In this document: in pieces, positions 50,099-58,996 of the stretch
How the letters are laid out: every line of letters starts with the position of its first letter
Position numbering within the stretch: the first letter of the stretch is position 1
From: Microbacterium sp. B35-30
Lineage (GTDB): Bacteria; Actinomycetota; Actinomycetes; Actinomycetales; Microbacteriaceae
Direction of reading: 5' to 3'
NCBI RefSeq assembly: GCF_010634855.1
Contig: NZ_MWLQ01000001.1
Location: 1-64,000, forward strand
DNA: 64,000 bases
Notes under the pieces: generated by a model
What the model saw: only the letters and a program-made list of their open reading frames with translations
The model's database searches: none
Told to the model about the DNA's origin: nothing
Program-made: the position numbers and the translations under genes

Positions 50099-50138
50099 TT
50101 GTTGGTGCGGCCAACCATCTATATGATGGCCGCACCAA
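50099..50138. promoter_or_regulatory. MarR operator overlapping divergent promoters
   Basis: TTGGTGCGGCCA (50102-50113) and TGGCCGCACCAA (50127-50138) form a perfect 12-bp inverted repeat with a 13-base spacer. The rightward promoter is TTGTTG (50099-50104), 17 bases, TATGAT (50122-50127), so it is covered by the dyad. Repression of the oxidoreductase and autoregulation of the MarR gene are expected. Confidence 0.85.
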
Positions 50139-50171
50139 TCATTTGTACGCCCAACGAAAGACTGAGGGATC

Positions 50172-51530
50172 ATGTCGATTTACAGCGCATCCGTGGGTGA
50201 CTCCACCTCCGCTCTCGCATCGCGGCTCGACCAGCTCATGGACGGCGAAGTCCTGGTTCCTGACGCCGGCGCGGTCGCTGCCCTCACCGTGTATGGCGGG
50301 CCGCCGCGCCGGCCGGCGCTGATCATCCGGCCGCGCACCGCCGTTGATGTGGCGCGCGCCCTTCCTGTGCTCGTGGAGAGCGGACTGCCGGTCACGACGC
50401 GAGCCGGCGGCCACTCCTTCGGCCGCCGGTCGGTAGCTGACGGCGGCGTGGTCATCGACGTCTCAGGGCTCAGTTCCGTCGAGATCGATGCCCATTCCCG
50501 CGTCGCCATGGCGGGCGGCGGGACCACCGCAGGACGCTATGGCGAAGCCGTCGCCGCGCACGGCTTCGTCACCGGATTCGGCGACACCGCCTCGGTGGGG
50601 ATCGGTGGGCTCACCCTCGGCGGTGGGATCGGATTCCTCAGTCGCCGGGTCGGGCTCGCTGCCGACCAGCTCGTCGGCGTCGAGCTGGCGACCGCCGATG
50701 GGAATCTCCGCACCGTGGACGCCGAGAGCGACCCCGACTTGCTCTGGGCTCTGCGCGGCGGCGGCCCTGGCCTCGGCGTCGTCACACAACTGCGCTACCG
50801 ACTCACCGAGATCCGCGAGGTCCATGGCGGTGTGCTGCTTTTCGAACCCGACGCTCACCTGCTTGCCGCGCTTGTCGACGCCGTCGCAGACGGCCCCGAT
50901 GAGCTGTCGGCGATGGTCAACGTGTTGGCGGCCCCGCCTGCCCCGTTCGTGCCCGAGCGACTCCGCGGCCACCCGGTGCTCGCCGTCATCGGGGCACATT
51001 CCGGATCGCCGCGCGACGCCGCCGTGGCCTGGGACGTGCTCCGCGCCCTCGGGCCTGTCGTCGCGGACACGGTCGCGGCCGTGCCCTACGGGTCGCTGCT
51101 GCGCGACGAACAGGCCGGGGACGCGACCGCAGTCACCGGGGCCGGCTTCGCCGACCGCATGGACGCTGCCCGCGCGGAACGGGCCATCGCCGCCCTCGAG
51201 GACCTGCGCGCCCCGGTCGCCGTGATCAATATTCGGCCGATGGGCGGCGCGATCGCCCGGGTGCCCGTCGGCGCGACGGCCTTCGCGCACCGCGACCGCC
51301 GCGCGATGGTGATCGTGTCGACGATCTTCTCCGATTCAGCAGCGGCCGAGACCGCGCGCCCGATCGTGGACACCCTTGTCACGGACCTCTCCGACGGAGA
51401 CGCCGGCTACGTCAACTTCCTCGGCGACGTGCCCGATCCCGAACGCCGCGCCTTCCCGCCGGCGACCCTCGAGCGGCTGCAACGAATCCGCGCAACCGTC
51501 GACCCGACCGGGATGTTCTCCCGCGCTTGA
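50172..51530 (+). CDS. FAD-linked oxidoreductase (BBE/PCMH-type flavoprotein)
   Basis: 452 residues. The PCMH FAD domain is clear: RPRTAVDVARAL, TTRAGGHSFGRRS with His81, the usual 8-alpha-histidyl FAD attachment residue, and GDTASVGIGGLTLGGGIGFLSR, where a Cys for a second covalent bond is absent, so FAD is probably mono-covalent. The C-terminal BBE region is YVNFLGDVPDPERRAFPPATLERLQRIR. It probably oxidises an alcohol, sugar or secondary metabolite. Controlled by the divergent MarR gene. Confidence 0.9.
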   Translation: MSIYSASVGDSTSALASRLDQLMDGEVLVPDAGAVAALTVYGGPPRRPALIIRPRTAVDVARALPVLVESGLPVTTRAGGHSFGRRSVADGGVVIDVSGLSSVEIDAHSRVAMAGGGTTAGRYGEAVAAHGFVTGFGDTASVGIGGLTLGGGIGFLSRRVGLAADQLVGVELATADGNLRTVDAESDPDLLWALRGGGPGLGVVTQLRYRLTEIREVHGGVLLFEPDAHLLAALVDAVADGPDELSAMVNVLAAPPAPFVPERLRGHPVLAVIGAHSGSPRDAAVAWDVLRALGPVVADTVAAVPYGSLLRDEQAGDATAVTGAGFADRMDAARAERAIAALEDLRAPVAVINIRPMGGAIARVPVGATAFAHRDRRAMVIVSTIFSDSAAAETARPIVDTLVTDLSDGDAGYVNFLGDVPDPERRAFPPATLERLQRIRATVDPTGMFSRA

Positions 51531-51571
51531 CGAACTGGATGGCAGACGTGCCGAACCCGCTGTCATTCGGG

Positions 51572-52792
51572 TCAGAGCGCGGCCTCGATGATCCGAGCGC
51601 TGGCGGCGGCGCCATCCGCGTCGGCGTAGGCGCGCTGGACGTCCTGTGCGACGGCGCGGATGCCGGGGTCGGACAGCACACGGCGCACGGCGTCGAGGAA
51701 TTCCGGGGACCCGACGCGCCGGGGCGCCACGGCAATGGCGTGTCCGCGCTTCTCGCACATGCGCACGTGCCAGGTCTGCTCCGGCTGCAGCCCCATTCCG
51801 ACGAACGGGATGCCGGTGGCGCACGCCGTCTGGACGGTCCCCTGCCCGCCGTGCAGCACGGCGGCATCGACCAGTCCGCCCAGCCGGTGGGCCGGGAGGA
51901 GTCCGGTGACGTGGACGTTCGGCGGGAGGACGTCGTCGGGCTCGAGGTAGTGGGCGATGGGGGCGACGACGTTCACCGGCAGTTCGCCGAGCGCGCGGGC
52001 GGCCGCCACGGCGAGCTTGCGGTTCGCCGACGACCCGAGTCCCAGATAGACCAGCGGTTCGGGGGCCGCGGCGAGCTGCTCGACGATGTCGGGCAGCGGG
52101 GCGTCGATGTGGGCGAAGATCGGGCCGACCCGCTCGAACCCGTCGGGAAGGGTGAAGCCCTCGAGCTCCCACGGCATCTCGGTGAGGAGGTTCCGGTCGG
52201 CGGTGATGAGGGATGCCACCGTCCGCAGCGGCGGCACGCCGTTGGCCGTAGCGACCTTCGCGAAGGCCCGCGGCGCGAGCGGCGCCTTGGTGTAGATCCA
52301 GCGGAAGGCCGCAGTGGCCAGCCGATCCGCGAACCGAGACAGCCGGCCGCGCCCACCGACGAGGAACAGGTGGCGCGCCTGCCGCACCTGCGGCTCGGTC
52401 AAGGCGAAAGGTACGGGGTAGAAGAGCGGCACGTGCTCGGCGCGGGCGGAGATGTACGACGTCAGGTTGGATCCCGTCACCACGGCGGCGGCGCCGAGTT
52501 CGCGGATGAGCCCCCGTTCGACGTCCACCCGCGCGCCCACGAAAGCCTCTGTCAACGGGGTCTTCAGCGTCTTGCCCTGGTCGAACGCGATCAGCTGCTC
52601 CCGCTCCTGCGACGTGAGCACCGGCGTGCACGACCGGTGATCGAAACCCGCGTCGCGGATGAGCCCGACGTAATCGTCCTCGTAGCCCATGAAGAGGATG
52701 CGGTGCGCGGGATCCATCGCGCGTGCGACCTGGATCATCCTCGTCGTCTCGGCGAGGTTGAACGTCACCGGGCAGAACAGCACGGTCGCCAT
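51572..52792 (-). CDS. GT1-family (MGT/UGT-like) glycosyltransferase
   Basis: 406 residues, GT-B fold. The donor-binding C-terminal signature is AAVLHGGQGTVQTACATGIPFVGMGLQPEQTW, with VYLGLGSSANRK at the domain hinge. The N-terminal acceptor domain begins MATVLFCPVTFNLAETTRMIQVARAM. It is likely to transfer a sugar from a nucleotide sugar to a small hydrophobic acceptor (macrolide, flavonoid or similar); the pair of substrates is unknown. GGAGG precedes the ATG. Confidence 0.88.
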   Translation of the reverse strand: MATVLFCPVTFNLAETTRMIQVARAMDPAHRILFMGYEDDYVGLIRDAGFDHRSCTPVLTSQEREQLIAFDQGKTLKTPLTEAFVGARVDVERGLIRELGAAAVVTGSNLTSYISARAEHVPLFYPVPFALTEPQVRQARHLFLVGGRGRLSRFADRLATAAFRWIYTKAPLAPRAFAKVATANGVPPLRTVASLITADRNLLTEMPWELEGFTLPDGFERVGPIFAHIDAPLPDIVEQLAAAPEPLVYLGLGSSANRKLAVAAARALGELPVNVVAPIAHYLEPDDVLPPNVHVTGLLPAHRLGGLVDAAVLHGGQGTVQTACATGIPFVGMGLQPEQTWHVRMCEKRGHAIAVAPRRVGSPEFLDAVRRVLSDPGIRAVAQDVQRAYADADGAAASARIIEAAL

Positions 52793-52921
52793 GGCATCCT
52801 CCGTCAGCGGCCCGCTCCGGCCGGGCGGTCAGGGCCGGGCCGCGGCATCCGTCATCGTCGTCTCGAGCGTAGGGCCCGCCGCCTTCGGTCAGCGAGGATG
52901 CCGCGCCGATAGGCTGGCGGC

Positions 52922-53548
52922 GTGCTGACCGATGACCGCTCCGTGTTCCGCATGCCGGCAGGGCTGCCCGATCTCGAATGGGCGGTGGGCAGCGGCACGG
53001 CGGCGCTGCAGCCCGACGGGCGCTTGGAGGTGTCGGCCGCTCCGGGCACCGACTGGACCAACGACGCCCTCGGCGGCCCGCAGCAGCACGCCGCGGCGCT
53101 GCTGGGGTTCGAGGCGCCCGACCGCTTCGCGCTGTCGACGCGCGCCGGTGTCGCCACGACGCCGCGCACGACCTTCGATGCCGCAGCGCTCGCCGTCTGG
53201 GGCGATCGCGACCACTGGGCGAAGCTCTGCTTCGAGTACTCGCCGCAGGGCGAGGCCATGGTGGTCTCTGTCGTGACCAACGTGTGGTCCGACGACTGCA
53301 ACTCCGTGGTCGTCGCCGATCCCTTCGTGCACTTGCGCGTGTCGCGGGTGGGCGATCAGGTCTGGGCGTTCCACTCTTCGACGGACGGACGGCGCTGGGA
53401 CTTCGTGCGGCTGTTCCAGCTCGACTGGGGCGGCCCGGTGCAGGTCGGCTTCCTCGCGCAGGCGCCTCTCGGCGACGCGTGTGTGGCCACGTTCGACGAG
53501 GTCCGCTTCTCGCCCGACCCGCCGGCAGACCTGCGCGACGGCAGCTGA
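52922..53548 (+). CDS. DUF1349-family protein (concanavalin-like fold)
   Basis: 208-residue beta-sandwich protein of the DUF1349 (YesU-like) family: WTNDALGGPQQHAAALLGFEAPDRFALSTR, DAAALAVWGDRDHWAKLCFEYSPQGEAMVVSVVTNVWSDDC, WDFVRLFQLDWGGPVQVGFLAQAPLGDACVATFDEVRF. Carbohydrate binding is plausible. GTG at 52922 is six bases after TAGGCT (52910-52915), so it is probably leaderless. Confidence 0.88.
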   Translation: MLTDDRSVFRMPAGLPDLEWAVGSGTAALQPDGRLEVSAAPGTDWTNDALGGPQQHAAALLGFEAPDRFALSTRAGVATTPRTTFDAAALAVWGDRDHWAKLCFEYSPQGEAMVVSVVTNVWSDDCNSVVVADPFVHLRVSRVGDQVWAFHSSTDGRRWDFVRLFQLDWGGPVQVGFLAQAPLGDACVATFDEVRFSPDPPADLRDGS

Positions 53549-53649
53549 GCGGTCGTCCCCGCCGCTGTCGCCACCCGGCCGCCGGCCACGTCGACGACCA
53601 GCAGGACATCGGATGCCGGTGCCCCGGGCGGCCCCGATAAGCTGGCCTC

Positions 53650-54258
53650 GTGCTGCTCAGTGACCGCGACATCCGGCTCGAGATCGACGCGGGGCGCATC
53701 GGGCTCGACCCGTGGGAACCCGGAATGGTGCAGCCGTCGAGCGTGGACGTGCGCCTCGACCGCTCGTTCCGGCTCTTCGACAACCACAAGTACCCGTTCA
53801 TCGATCCCGCCGAGGATCAGCCCGAGCTCACGCGCCTCATCTCCGTCGATCCCGGCGAACCGTTCATCCTGCACCCGGGCGAGTTCGCGCTGGGCTCGAC
53901 GTTCGAGCGGATCTCGCTGCCCGACGACATCGCCGCCCGGCTCGAAGGCAAGTCGTCGCTGGGTCGCCTGGGCCTGCTGACACACTCCACCGCGGGGTTC
54001 ATCGATCCCGGCTTCACGGGCCACGTCACGCTCGAGCTCTCGAACGTCGCGACCCTCCCGATCAAGCTGTGGCCGGGCATGAAGATCGGGCAGGTCTGCT
54101 ACTTCCGCCTCACCTCGCCCGCCGAGAGCCCCTACGGCTCGGGCACGTACGGCAACCGGTATCAGGGGCAGCGGGGGCCGACGGCATCCCGTTCGTTCCA
54201 GAACTTCCACCGCACGGACGTGGGGGACACGGTCCCTGCGCCCGCGGCCGACGCGTAG
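53650..54258 (+). CDS. dcd: dCTP deaminase (bifunctional dCTP deaminase/dUTPase type)
   Basis: 202 residues. It carries the Dcd signature [33 protein letters not shown], with Glu/Ser active-site residues and the [10 protein letters not shown] tail. Actinobacterial Dcd proteins of this length (as in Mycobacterium) are bifunctional, giving dUMP from dCTP; that activity here is inferred from family. GTG at 53650 follows TAAGCT (53638-53643) by six bases. It is transcribed in the same direction as the DUF1349 gene but has its own promoter. Confidence 0.94.
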   Translation: MLLSDRDIRLEIDAGRIGLDPWEPGMVQPSSVDVRLDRSFRLFDNHKYPFIDPAEDQPELTRLISVDPGEPFILHPGEFALGSTFERISLPDDIAARLEGKSSLGRLGLLTHSTAGFIDPGFTGHVTLELSNVATLPIKLWPGMKIGQVCYFRLTSPAESPYGSGTYGNRYQGQRGPTASRSFQNFHRTDVGDTVPAPAADA

Positions 54259-54309
54259 GGCGAGATCTTCGCCCCAGTGCGACCCGTCACGGAGCCGGGG
54301 GGCCGAACC

Positions 54310-55236
54310 TCAGGGCGTCGGCTCCAGGAGGCTCGGCTCGCGCGCGTAGACCTGGACGCTCGAGCCCTCGAGCACGAACTGCAGCGCCGTGCCTCTCGGG
54401 AAGCGATCGCTCAGCTCTTCGGGTGAGTCGGGGCCGACTTCCAGTGAGGCTGTCGGGCCGAAAGCGTCCGCACCGCAGGTTCCCCCGCCGAAAGCATCCG
54501 GGGCGGTCACGATGTACAGGCAGGTCTGCGAATCTCCCGGCTGCACCGGCTGGCGAAACGTGAGCACGGTGAGACCGTGGAAGTCGTCGAACACCCGGGC
54601 GTCGGGGGGCCGCGCACCGAAGAACTCATCTGGCCACTCGCCATCGGCATCCTCGTCCAGGGTTGCGACCCTCCCCGCGCCGGCCGCCTGCACCGCCAAT
54701 GTCAGGCCCACGCCGACGAGCACGCCGGCGACGACCGAAGCGGCCCAGAGCAGCAGCGTACGTCGACGCCACCACGGTGACCGCGGCGGGGCGCCGTGCC
54801 CGGCGGGATCCCCGGCGTGGGCGGGCGACGGGTCGTCGTGCGCCGCCGACGCGACCGGGTCTGCGGCCGAGGATTCGCCTCCGTCGGAGGCCGTGGCGCT
54901 GGAGGCCAGGGATGGCACAGGGTCGACGGGCGGGGCTGAACCCACCGCAGCGTCCACCGGCGTGACCCCGCTGCGGGGGGCTGCGGCATCCGTCGTCCCA
55001 TCGTCGTCGGGCAGCCGCCCCGCCTCGTCCCCGCCGACGCCGGCACGCGCGACGCCGCCGGCGACCGTCTGTGTGGCGCTCCCCGCCAGGGTCAGCGTCG
55101 CGGCAGACGCCTGCGCCTCGAGTTCACGAAGCCGTGCCAGGGCGTCGGGGTCGTCCTGGATGTCGGCATGGCGCCCGTACGCGCGCTCGCGCAGGGCGCG
55201 CAGCTCGTCCAGCGGCGGTTCGGTCGGCGTTGACAT
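54310..55236 (-). CDS. Hypothetical single-pass membrane protein
   Basis: 308 residues: an N-terminal acidic helix (PLDELRALRERAYGRHADI), an Ala/Pro/Ser/Asp-rich disordered segment to about residue 145, one transmembrane helix after PPRSPWWRRRTLLLWAASVVAG, and an extracytoplasmic domain with two Cys (SQTCLYI, GGTCGADAFG). No named family was recognised; similar proteins occur in Microbacteriaceae. GGGGGAGG is well placed for the ATG at 55236. Confidence 0.72.
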   Translation of the reverse strand: MSTPTEPPLDELRALRERAYGRHADIQDDPDALARLRELEAQASAATLTLAGSATQTVAGGVARAGVGGDEAGRLPDDDGTTDAAAPRSGVTPVDAAVGSAPPVDPVPSLASSATASDGGESSAADPVASAAHDDPSPAHAGDPAGHGAPPRSPWWRRRTLLLWAASVVAGVLVGVGLTLAVQAAGAGRVATLDEDADGEWPDEFFGARPPDARVFDDFHGLTVLTFRQPVQPGDSQTCLYIVTAPDAFGGGTCGADAFGPTASLEVGPDSPEELSDRFPRGTALQFVLEGSSVQVYAREPSLLEPTP

Positions 55237-55428
55237 CGAACCCATCCTCCCCCACCGCGGTACCGGGCGACCGCCGTGTGTGCGACTCCGGAGCTGTGTC
55301 GGGCATCCGCGCGAGGAGTGTGCGGCGGGCGATCCCAGATCGCCCGCCGCCAGGCAGCCGGCGCCCCCGCGCCGTGCCGCCTTTCGGCGACGGTCCCTCG
55401 TCCCCACTCGGGATACCGCGCCCGTGCT

Positions 55429-55445
55429 TACTGCACTTCGCAGTA
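55429..55445. promoter_or_regulatory. Inverted repeat upstream of the PadR gene
   Basis: TACTGC-acttc-GCAGTA is a 6-bp dyad with a 5-base spacer, adjoining a -10-like TATAGA, about 77 bases before the PadR GTG. It is a candidate autoregulatory site. Confidence 0.55.
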
Positions 55446-55522
55446 TAGAGTCGATGAGGCTGCGGTGGGCTAACTTTACGTTTCGCATCGCGAACCGCAC
55501 CGGCGCGAGGAGGGAGCACACT

Positions 55523-56164
55523 GTGGCTGACCGCGGACTCTCGACCACGGGGTACCTCATCCTCGGGCTGCTCGCCGACCACGACTGGTCGGCCTATCAG
55601 CTCGCCGAACAGCTCGGTCGAGGCGTGGCGGAGCTGTGGCCGTCGGCCGACCGTGGTCGTTACGCCCTCCTCAACCGCCTCAGCGACGAGGGTTTCGTCC
55701 AGACCCGCCAGGAGCACACCGGCAAGCGTGCTCGCACGATCTACTCGATCACGCCGGCCGGCCGAGAGGCGCTCGCCGCGTGGCTGAGCACTCCGGTGCG
55801 TCCGCCGACGCTGGAGTTCGAGGGCATGGTGCGGGTGCTGCTCGCGGATCAGGGGTCGCTCGACGACCTGCGCGGCACGCTGGCGCGGACGAGAGAGCAG
55901 GCGCTCGCCAACCGCGAGATGTTCGCCCGCTACGCGGCGTACATCAGTGGGACCGGCGGGACCTTCCCCGAGCGTCGCCACCTCTTCGCGCTGGCGAACA
56001 CGTTCATGATCGGGCATTACGAGCACATCATCGAGTGGGCCGACTGGGCCGAGGCGCAGCTCGCATCGTGGCCTGACACGGCGAGCCCCGCCACGACGCA
56101 CGGCGACCAGGTGCGCGAGATGCTCGCCGCCGGCCGCCAGGCGCTGCAGCGCGACGAAGCCTGA
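55523..56164 (+). CDS. PadR-family transcriptional regulator
   Basis: 213 residues. The N-terminal winged helix is STTGYLILGLLADHDWSAYQLAEQLGRGVAELW, GRYALLNRLSDEGFVQTRQEHTGKRARTIYSITPAGREAL, typical of PadR with the Arg-rich wing. The C-terminal part (PadR_C) is a helical dimerisation domain, VRVLLADQGSLDDLRGTLARTREQ. GTG at 55523 follows GGAGGGAG. No target operon is obvious; the neighbouring flavoprotein converges on it from the other strand. Confidence 0.88.
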   Translation: MADRGLSTTGYLILGLLADHDWSAYQLAEQLGRGVAELWPSADRGRYALLNRLSDEGFVQTRQEHTGKRARTIYSITPAGREALAAWLSTPVRPPTLEFEGMVRVLLADQGSLDDLRGTLARTREQALANREMFARYAAYISGTGGTFPERRHLFALANTFMIGHYEHIIEWADWAEAQLASWPDTASPATTHGDQVREMLAAGRQALQRDEA

Positions 56165-56238
56165 GAGGCGCTGGTGCCCAGAGCGGCGCCGCGTGCCCGG
56201 GTGGCTCAGCCCCGCGTGACACTCCGCCCGCCCGCGTC

Positions 56239-57219
56239 CTAGTGGGCGGTGCGCACCCCGACGAGGTCGTGCACCAGCACGGCGGCGGCCCGCGCGCCCT
56301 GACCCGCGGCGACGATGAGCTGCTGCGGACCCGGCGATGCGGCATCCCCCGCGGCATACAGCCCGGCGACCGACGTGCGCCCGGAACGGTCGGTGACCAG
56401 GTTGCCGAACCGGTCGCGCTCGAGCTCGATGCCGCTGACGAAGTCCAGTGCCGGGTGCCACTGCGGCCGCACGAAGCCGCCGTCGATCTCGACGCGCGTG
56501 CCGTCGACGAGACGCACGGCCGACACCGCGCCGCGGTCGCCTTCGAGGTCGTCGATCGCACGCCGCTCGACGATGATCCCGGATGCCGCGAGCTCCGCCT
56601 CTTCGACCGTGTCCACAGCATCCGATCCGTTCGTGAAGACGGTGAGGCGCTCGGTCCAGCGCGCGATCAGCCGGGCGCGGGCGGCAAGGTCGGGGGTTTC
56701 GCCGATCAGCGCGAGGGGGCGATCCTGCAGCTCCCACGCGTCGCAGGCGGCGCAGCTGAAGATCGTCATGCCGTAGTAGGCGCGGAGGCTCGGGATGCCG
56801 GGGAGTGTCTCGCGCAGCCCGGTCGCCACGAGCACGGAGCGCGCCGCGACGGCGGGCGGGGTGGCGACGCCACGGCCCTGCAGCGCGGCGATGAAGCGCA
56901 GTCCCTCGTCGCCCGCGCGCTCGAGCAGCGCCGTGACGACGGTGCGATCGAGCACCCGCACGTTGGGATACGCGGCGAGCTCGGCGCGGGCGAGCTTGCG
57001 CAGCTCGAGGGGTGAGACGCCGTCGCGGGTGAGGAAGCCGTGCGACCGCAGGGTGGCGGCGTTGCGTGGCCGTCCCGCGTCCACCACCACGACCGAGGCT
57101 CGCGCGCGGCCCAGGTTGAGGGCCGCCGACAGCCCGGCGGGGCCGCCACCGATGATCACGACGTCGACCTCAGTGCTCGATGGCGCAGTGGAGCCCGCCG
57201 TGGGAAGGGGGTCAGTCAT
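56239..57219 (-). CDS. Thioredoxin-reductase-like flavoprotein ending the sulfur operon
   Basis: 326 residues. Rossmann FAD motif VVIIGGGPAGLSAALNLGRA, central SCAACDAWE redox pair (CAAC instead of CATC), and C-terminal GLYAAGDAASPG. Downstream of ferredoxin and ferredoxin reductase it may reduce a disulfide or another electron carrier for sulfur assimilation, which is inference. AAGGAG precedes the ATG at 57219, inside the end of the ferredoxin gene (8-base overlap), so the two are translationally coupled. Confidence 0.86.
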   Translation of the reverse strand: MTDPLPTAGSTAPSSTEVDVVIIGGGPAGLSAALNLGRARASVVVVDAGRPRNAATLRSHGFLTRDGVSPLELRKLARAELAAYPNVRVLDRTVVTALLERAGDEGLRFIAALQGRGVATPPAVAARSVLVATGLRETLPGIPSLRAYYGMTIFSCAACDAWELQDRPLALIGETPDLAARARLIARWTERLTVFTNGSDAVDTVEEAELAASGIIVERRAIDDLEGDRGAVSAVRLVDGTRVEIDGGFVRPQWHPALDFVSGIELERDRFGNLVTDRSGRTSVAGLYAAGDAASPGPQQLIVAAGQGARAAAVLVHDLVGVRTAH

Positions 57220-57541
57220 GGCCGTCTCCTTGGGGAGGAAGCGTCGCGATGACCGGGTGGTCCTTCGCGATGACGCCGGTCTTGGCCGCACCGCCGGGCG
57301 AGCCGATGTCGTCGAAGAACTCGACGTTGGCCTTGTAGTAGTCCTGCCACTCTTCGGGCAGGTCGTCTTCGTAGTAGATCGCCTCGACGGGGCAGACCGG
57401 CTCGCAGGCGCCGCAGTCGACGCACTCGTCGGGGTGGATGTACAGCGACCGCTCACCCTCGTAGATGCAGTCCACGGGGCACTCGTCGATGCAGGCGCGG
57501 TCCTTCACATCGACGCACGGCAGGGCGATCACATACGTCAC
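57212..57541 (-). CDS. fdxA: 7Fe-type ferredoxin
   Basis: 109 residues. The N-terminal [3Fe-4S]/[4Fe-4S] cysteine pattern is PCVDVKDRACIDECPVDCIYEG with CVDCGACEPVCPVEAI, the bacterial FdxA signature; the C-terminal tail DLPEEWQDYYKANVEFFDDIGSPGG is also typical of actinobacteria. It probably carries electrons from the adjacent reductase to sulfite reductase. The GTG start overlaps the reductase stop by four bases (GTGA). Confidence 0.95.
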   Translation of the reverse strand: MTYVIALPCVDVKDRACIDECPVDCIYEGERSLYIHPDECVDCGACEPVCPVEAIYYEDDLPEEWQDYYKANVEFFDDIGSPGGAAKTGVIAKDHPVIATLPPQGDGHD

Positions 57542-58950
57542 CGGACGAGCGCTCCCCGGGAGATCCCGACCTGCTCGTCGCGCGGGACGACCTTGACGCG
57601 CTCGCGCGTGTGGATGTGGTTGGCGCCGAGGTCGCGCTCGTGCGCGTCGAGGGCGAGCCAGCCGTCCCAGGTCGTGTACGCGACCTCGCGCTCGTCGAGC
57701 ACGTCGAGCACGTCGCCCTCGACGGCCGGGGCCGAGAGGCGCCCTGCCTCGACGTCCGACACGAGGTGCGCGATCGTCTCCATCGCGTCGGACTTGGTGT
57801 GGCCGATGAGGCCGACCGGGCCCCGCTTGATCCAGCCGGTGGCGTAGAGGCCCGCGATCGCCGGGGCTTCGGCGTCACCCGTGCGCGCGGCATCCTTGAC
57901 CCGGCCCTCGACATTCGAGACGACGCCGGCGCGCTCATCGAACGGGGCGCCGACCACCGGCGTGCCGTAGTAGCCGACGGCGCGGTAGACCTGCTGCACC
58001 GCGATCTCGCGGAACTCTCCGGTGCCGCGCACGCGCCCGTCGCCGGTGGGCTCGGTGCGCTCGAAGCGGATGCCCTCGACCTTGCCGTCGCCGAGGACTT
58101 CGACCGGCGAGTGGTAGAAGTGCAGGTGCAGACGGCGGCTCGCGCCCGTCGCCTCACGCGTGCGCCAGCTGTTGAGGACGCGCAGCATGACCTTGAGCTG
58201 GTTGTTCGCCGCGTTCGCCGGGTCGGCGTCGACGAAGTCCTCGTCGTGCACGACGATGTCGACGTTCGGCACCTCGCCGAGCTCACGCAGCTCGATGGGC
58301 GTGAACTTGATGTCGGCCGGCCCACGACGGCCGAAGACGTGCACGTCGGTGACGGCGGATGCCTCGAGGCCCGCGAGCACGTTGTCGGCGATCTCGGTGG
58401 AGCGGAGGTCGACCGCATGCTTCGCGAGCACGCGCGCGACGTCGAGCGCGACGTTGCCGTTGCCGATGACGGCGACCTCGGGCTGGTCGAGCGTCCACTC
58501 GGCGGGCACGTCCGGGTGACCGTCGAACCAGGCGACGAAGTCGGCTGCGCCGTACGAGCCCGGCAGATCGATGCCCGGGATGTCGAGCGTGGCGTCGCGG
58601 ATGGCGCCGGTCGCGATGATCACCGCGTCGTAGCGCTCCTGCAGCTCGTCGAGCGCGATGTCGCGGCCGACCTCGACGTTGCCGATGAACCGCGTGGTGC
58701 CGGCATCCAGCATCTCGTGCAGCGAATTGACGATGCCCTTGATGCGGGGGTGGTCGGGAGCGACGCCGTAGCGGATCAGGCCGTATGGCGCGGGAAGCGA
58801 CTCGAACAGGTCGATCGACACGGATCCGCCGGCCTCGACGACCGAGTTGGTGAGGATGTTGCCGGCGTAGATGCCGGCGGGACCTGCGCCGACGATCGCG
58901 ACGCGGAGGTTCCCAAGATCAGAGGTGGGCACAGTGCTCGAAGAAGTCAC
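57538..58950 (-). CDS. fprA: NADPH-ferredoxin reductase (FprA/adrenodoxin reductase type)
   Basis: 470 residues. FAD Rossmann motif VAIVGAGPAGIYAGN, the PAPYGLIRYGVAPDHPRIKGIV block unique to adrenodoxin-reductase-like enzymes, NADP motif VIGNGNVALDVARVLAK and C-terminal ATGWIKRGPVGLIGHTK. It supplies reduced ferredoxin to the sulfite/siroheme branch. The GTG start (58950) is 46 bases downstream of the cobA stop in the same operon. Confidence 0.94.
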   Translation of the reverse strand: MTSSSTVPTSDLGNLRVAIVGAGPAGIYAGNILTNSVVEAGGSVSIDLFESLPAPYGLIRYGVAPDHPRIKGIVNSLHEMLDAGTTRFIGNVEVGRDIALDELQERYDAVIIATGAIRDATLDIPGIDLPGSYGAADFVAWFDGHPDVPAEWTLDQPEVAVIGNGNVALDVARVLAKHAVDLRSTEIADNVLAGLEASAVTDVHVFGRRGPADIKFTPIELRELGEVPNVDIVVHDEDFVDADPANAANNQLKVMLRVLNSWRTREATGASRRLHLHFYHSPVEVLGDGKVEGIRFERTEPTGDGRVRGTGEFREIAVQQVYRAVGYYGTPVVGAPFDERAGVVSNVEGRVKDAARTGDAEAPAIAGLYATGWIKRGPVGLIGHTKSDAMETIAHLVSDVEAGRLSAPAVEGDVLDVLDEREVAYTTWDGWLALDAHERDLGANHIHTRERVKVVPRDEQVGISRGALVR

Positions 58951-58996
58951 AGTGGGGTTCTTTCGGGTCAGGCGGACGGAGCGCGCGGGCGCCCGG

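Noticed and set aside
51336..53801. Long minus-strand frame spanning the FAD oxidoreductase end, glycosyltransferase and DUF1349
   Set aside because: It crosses three well-supported genes in a frame with shadow-like composition (Arg/Pro/Gly-rich) and no motifs.
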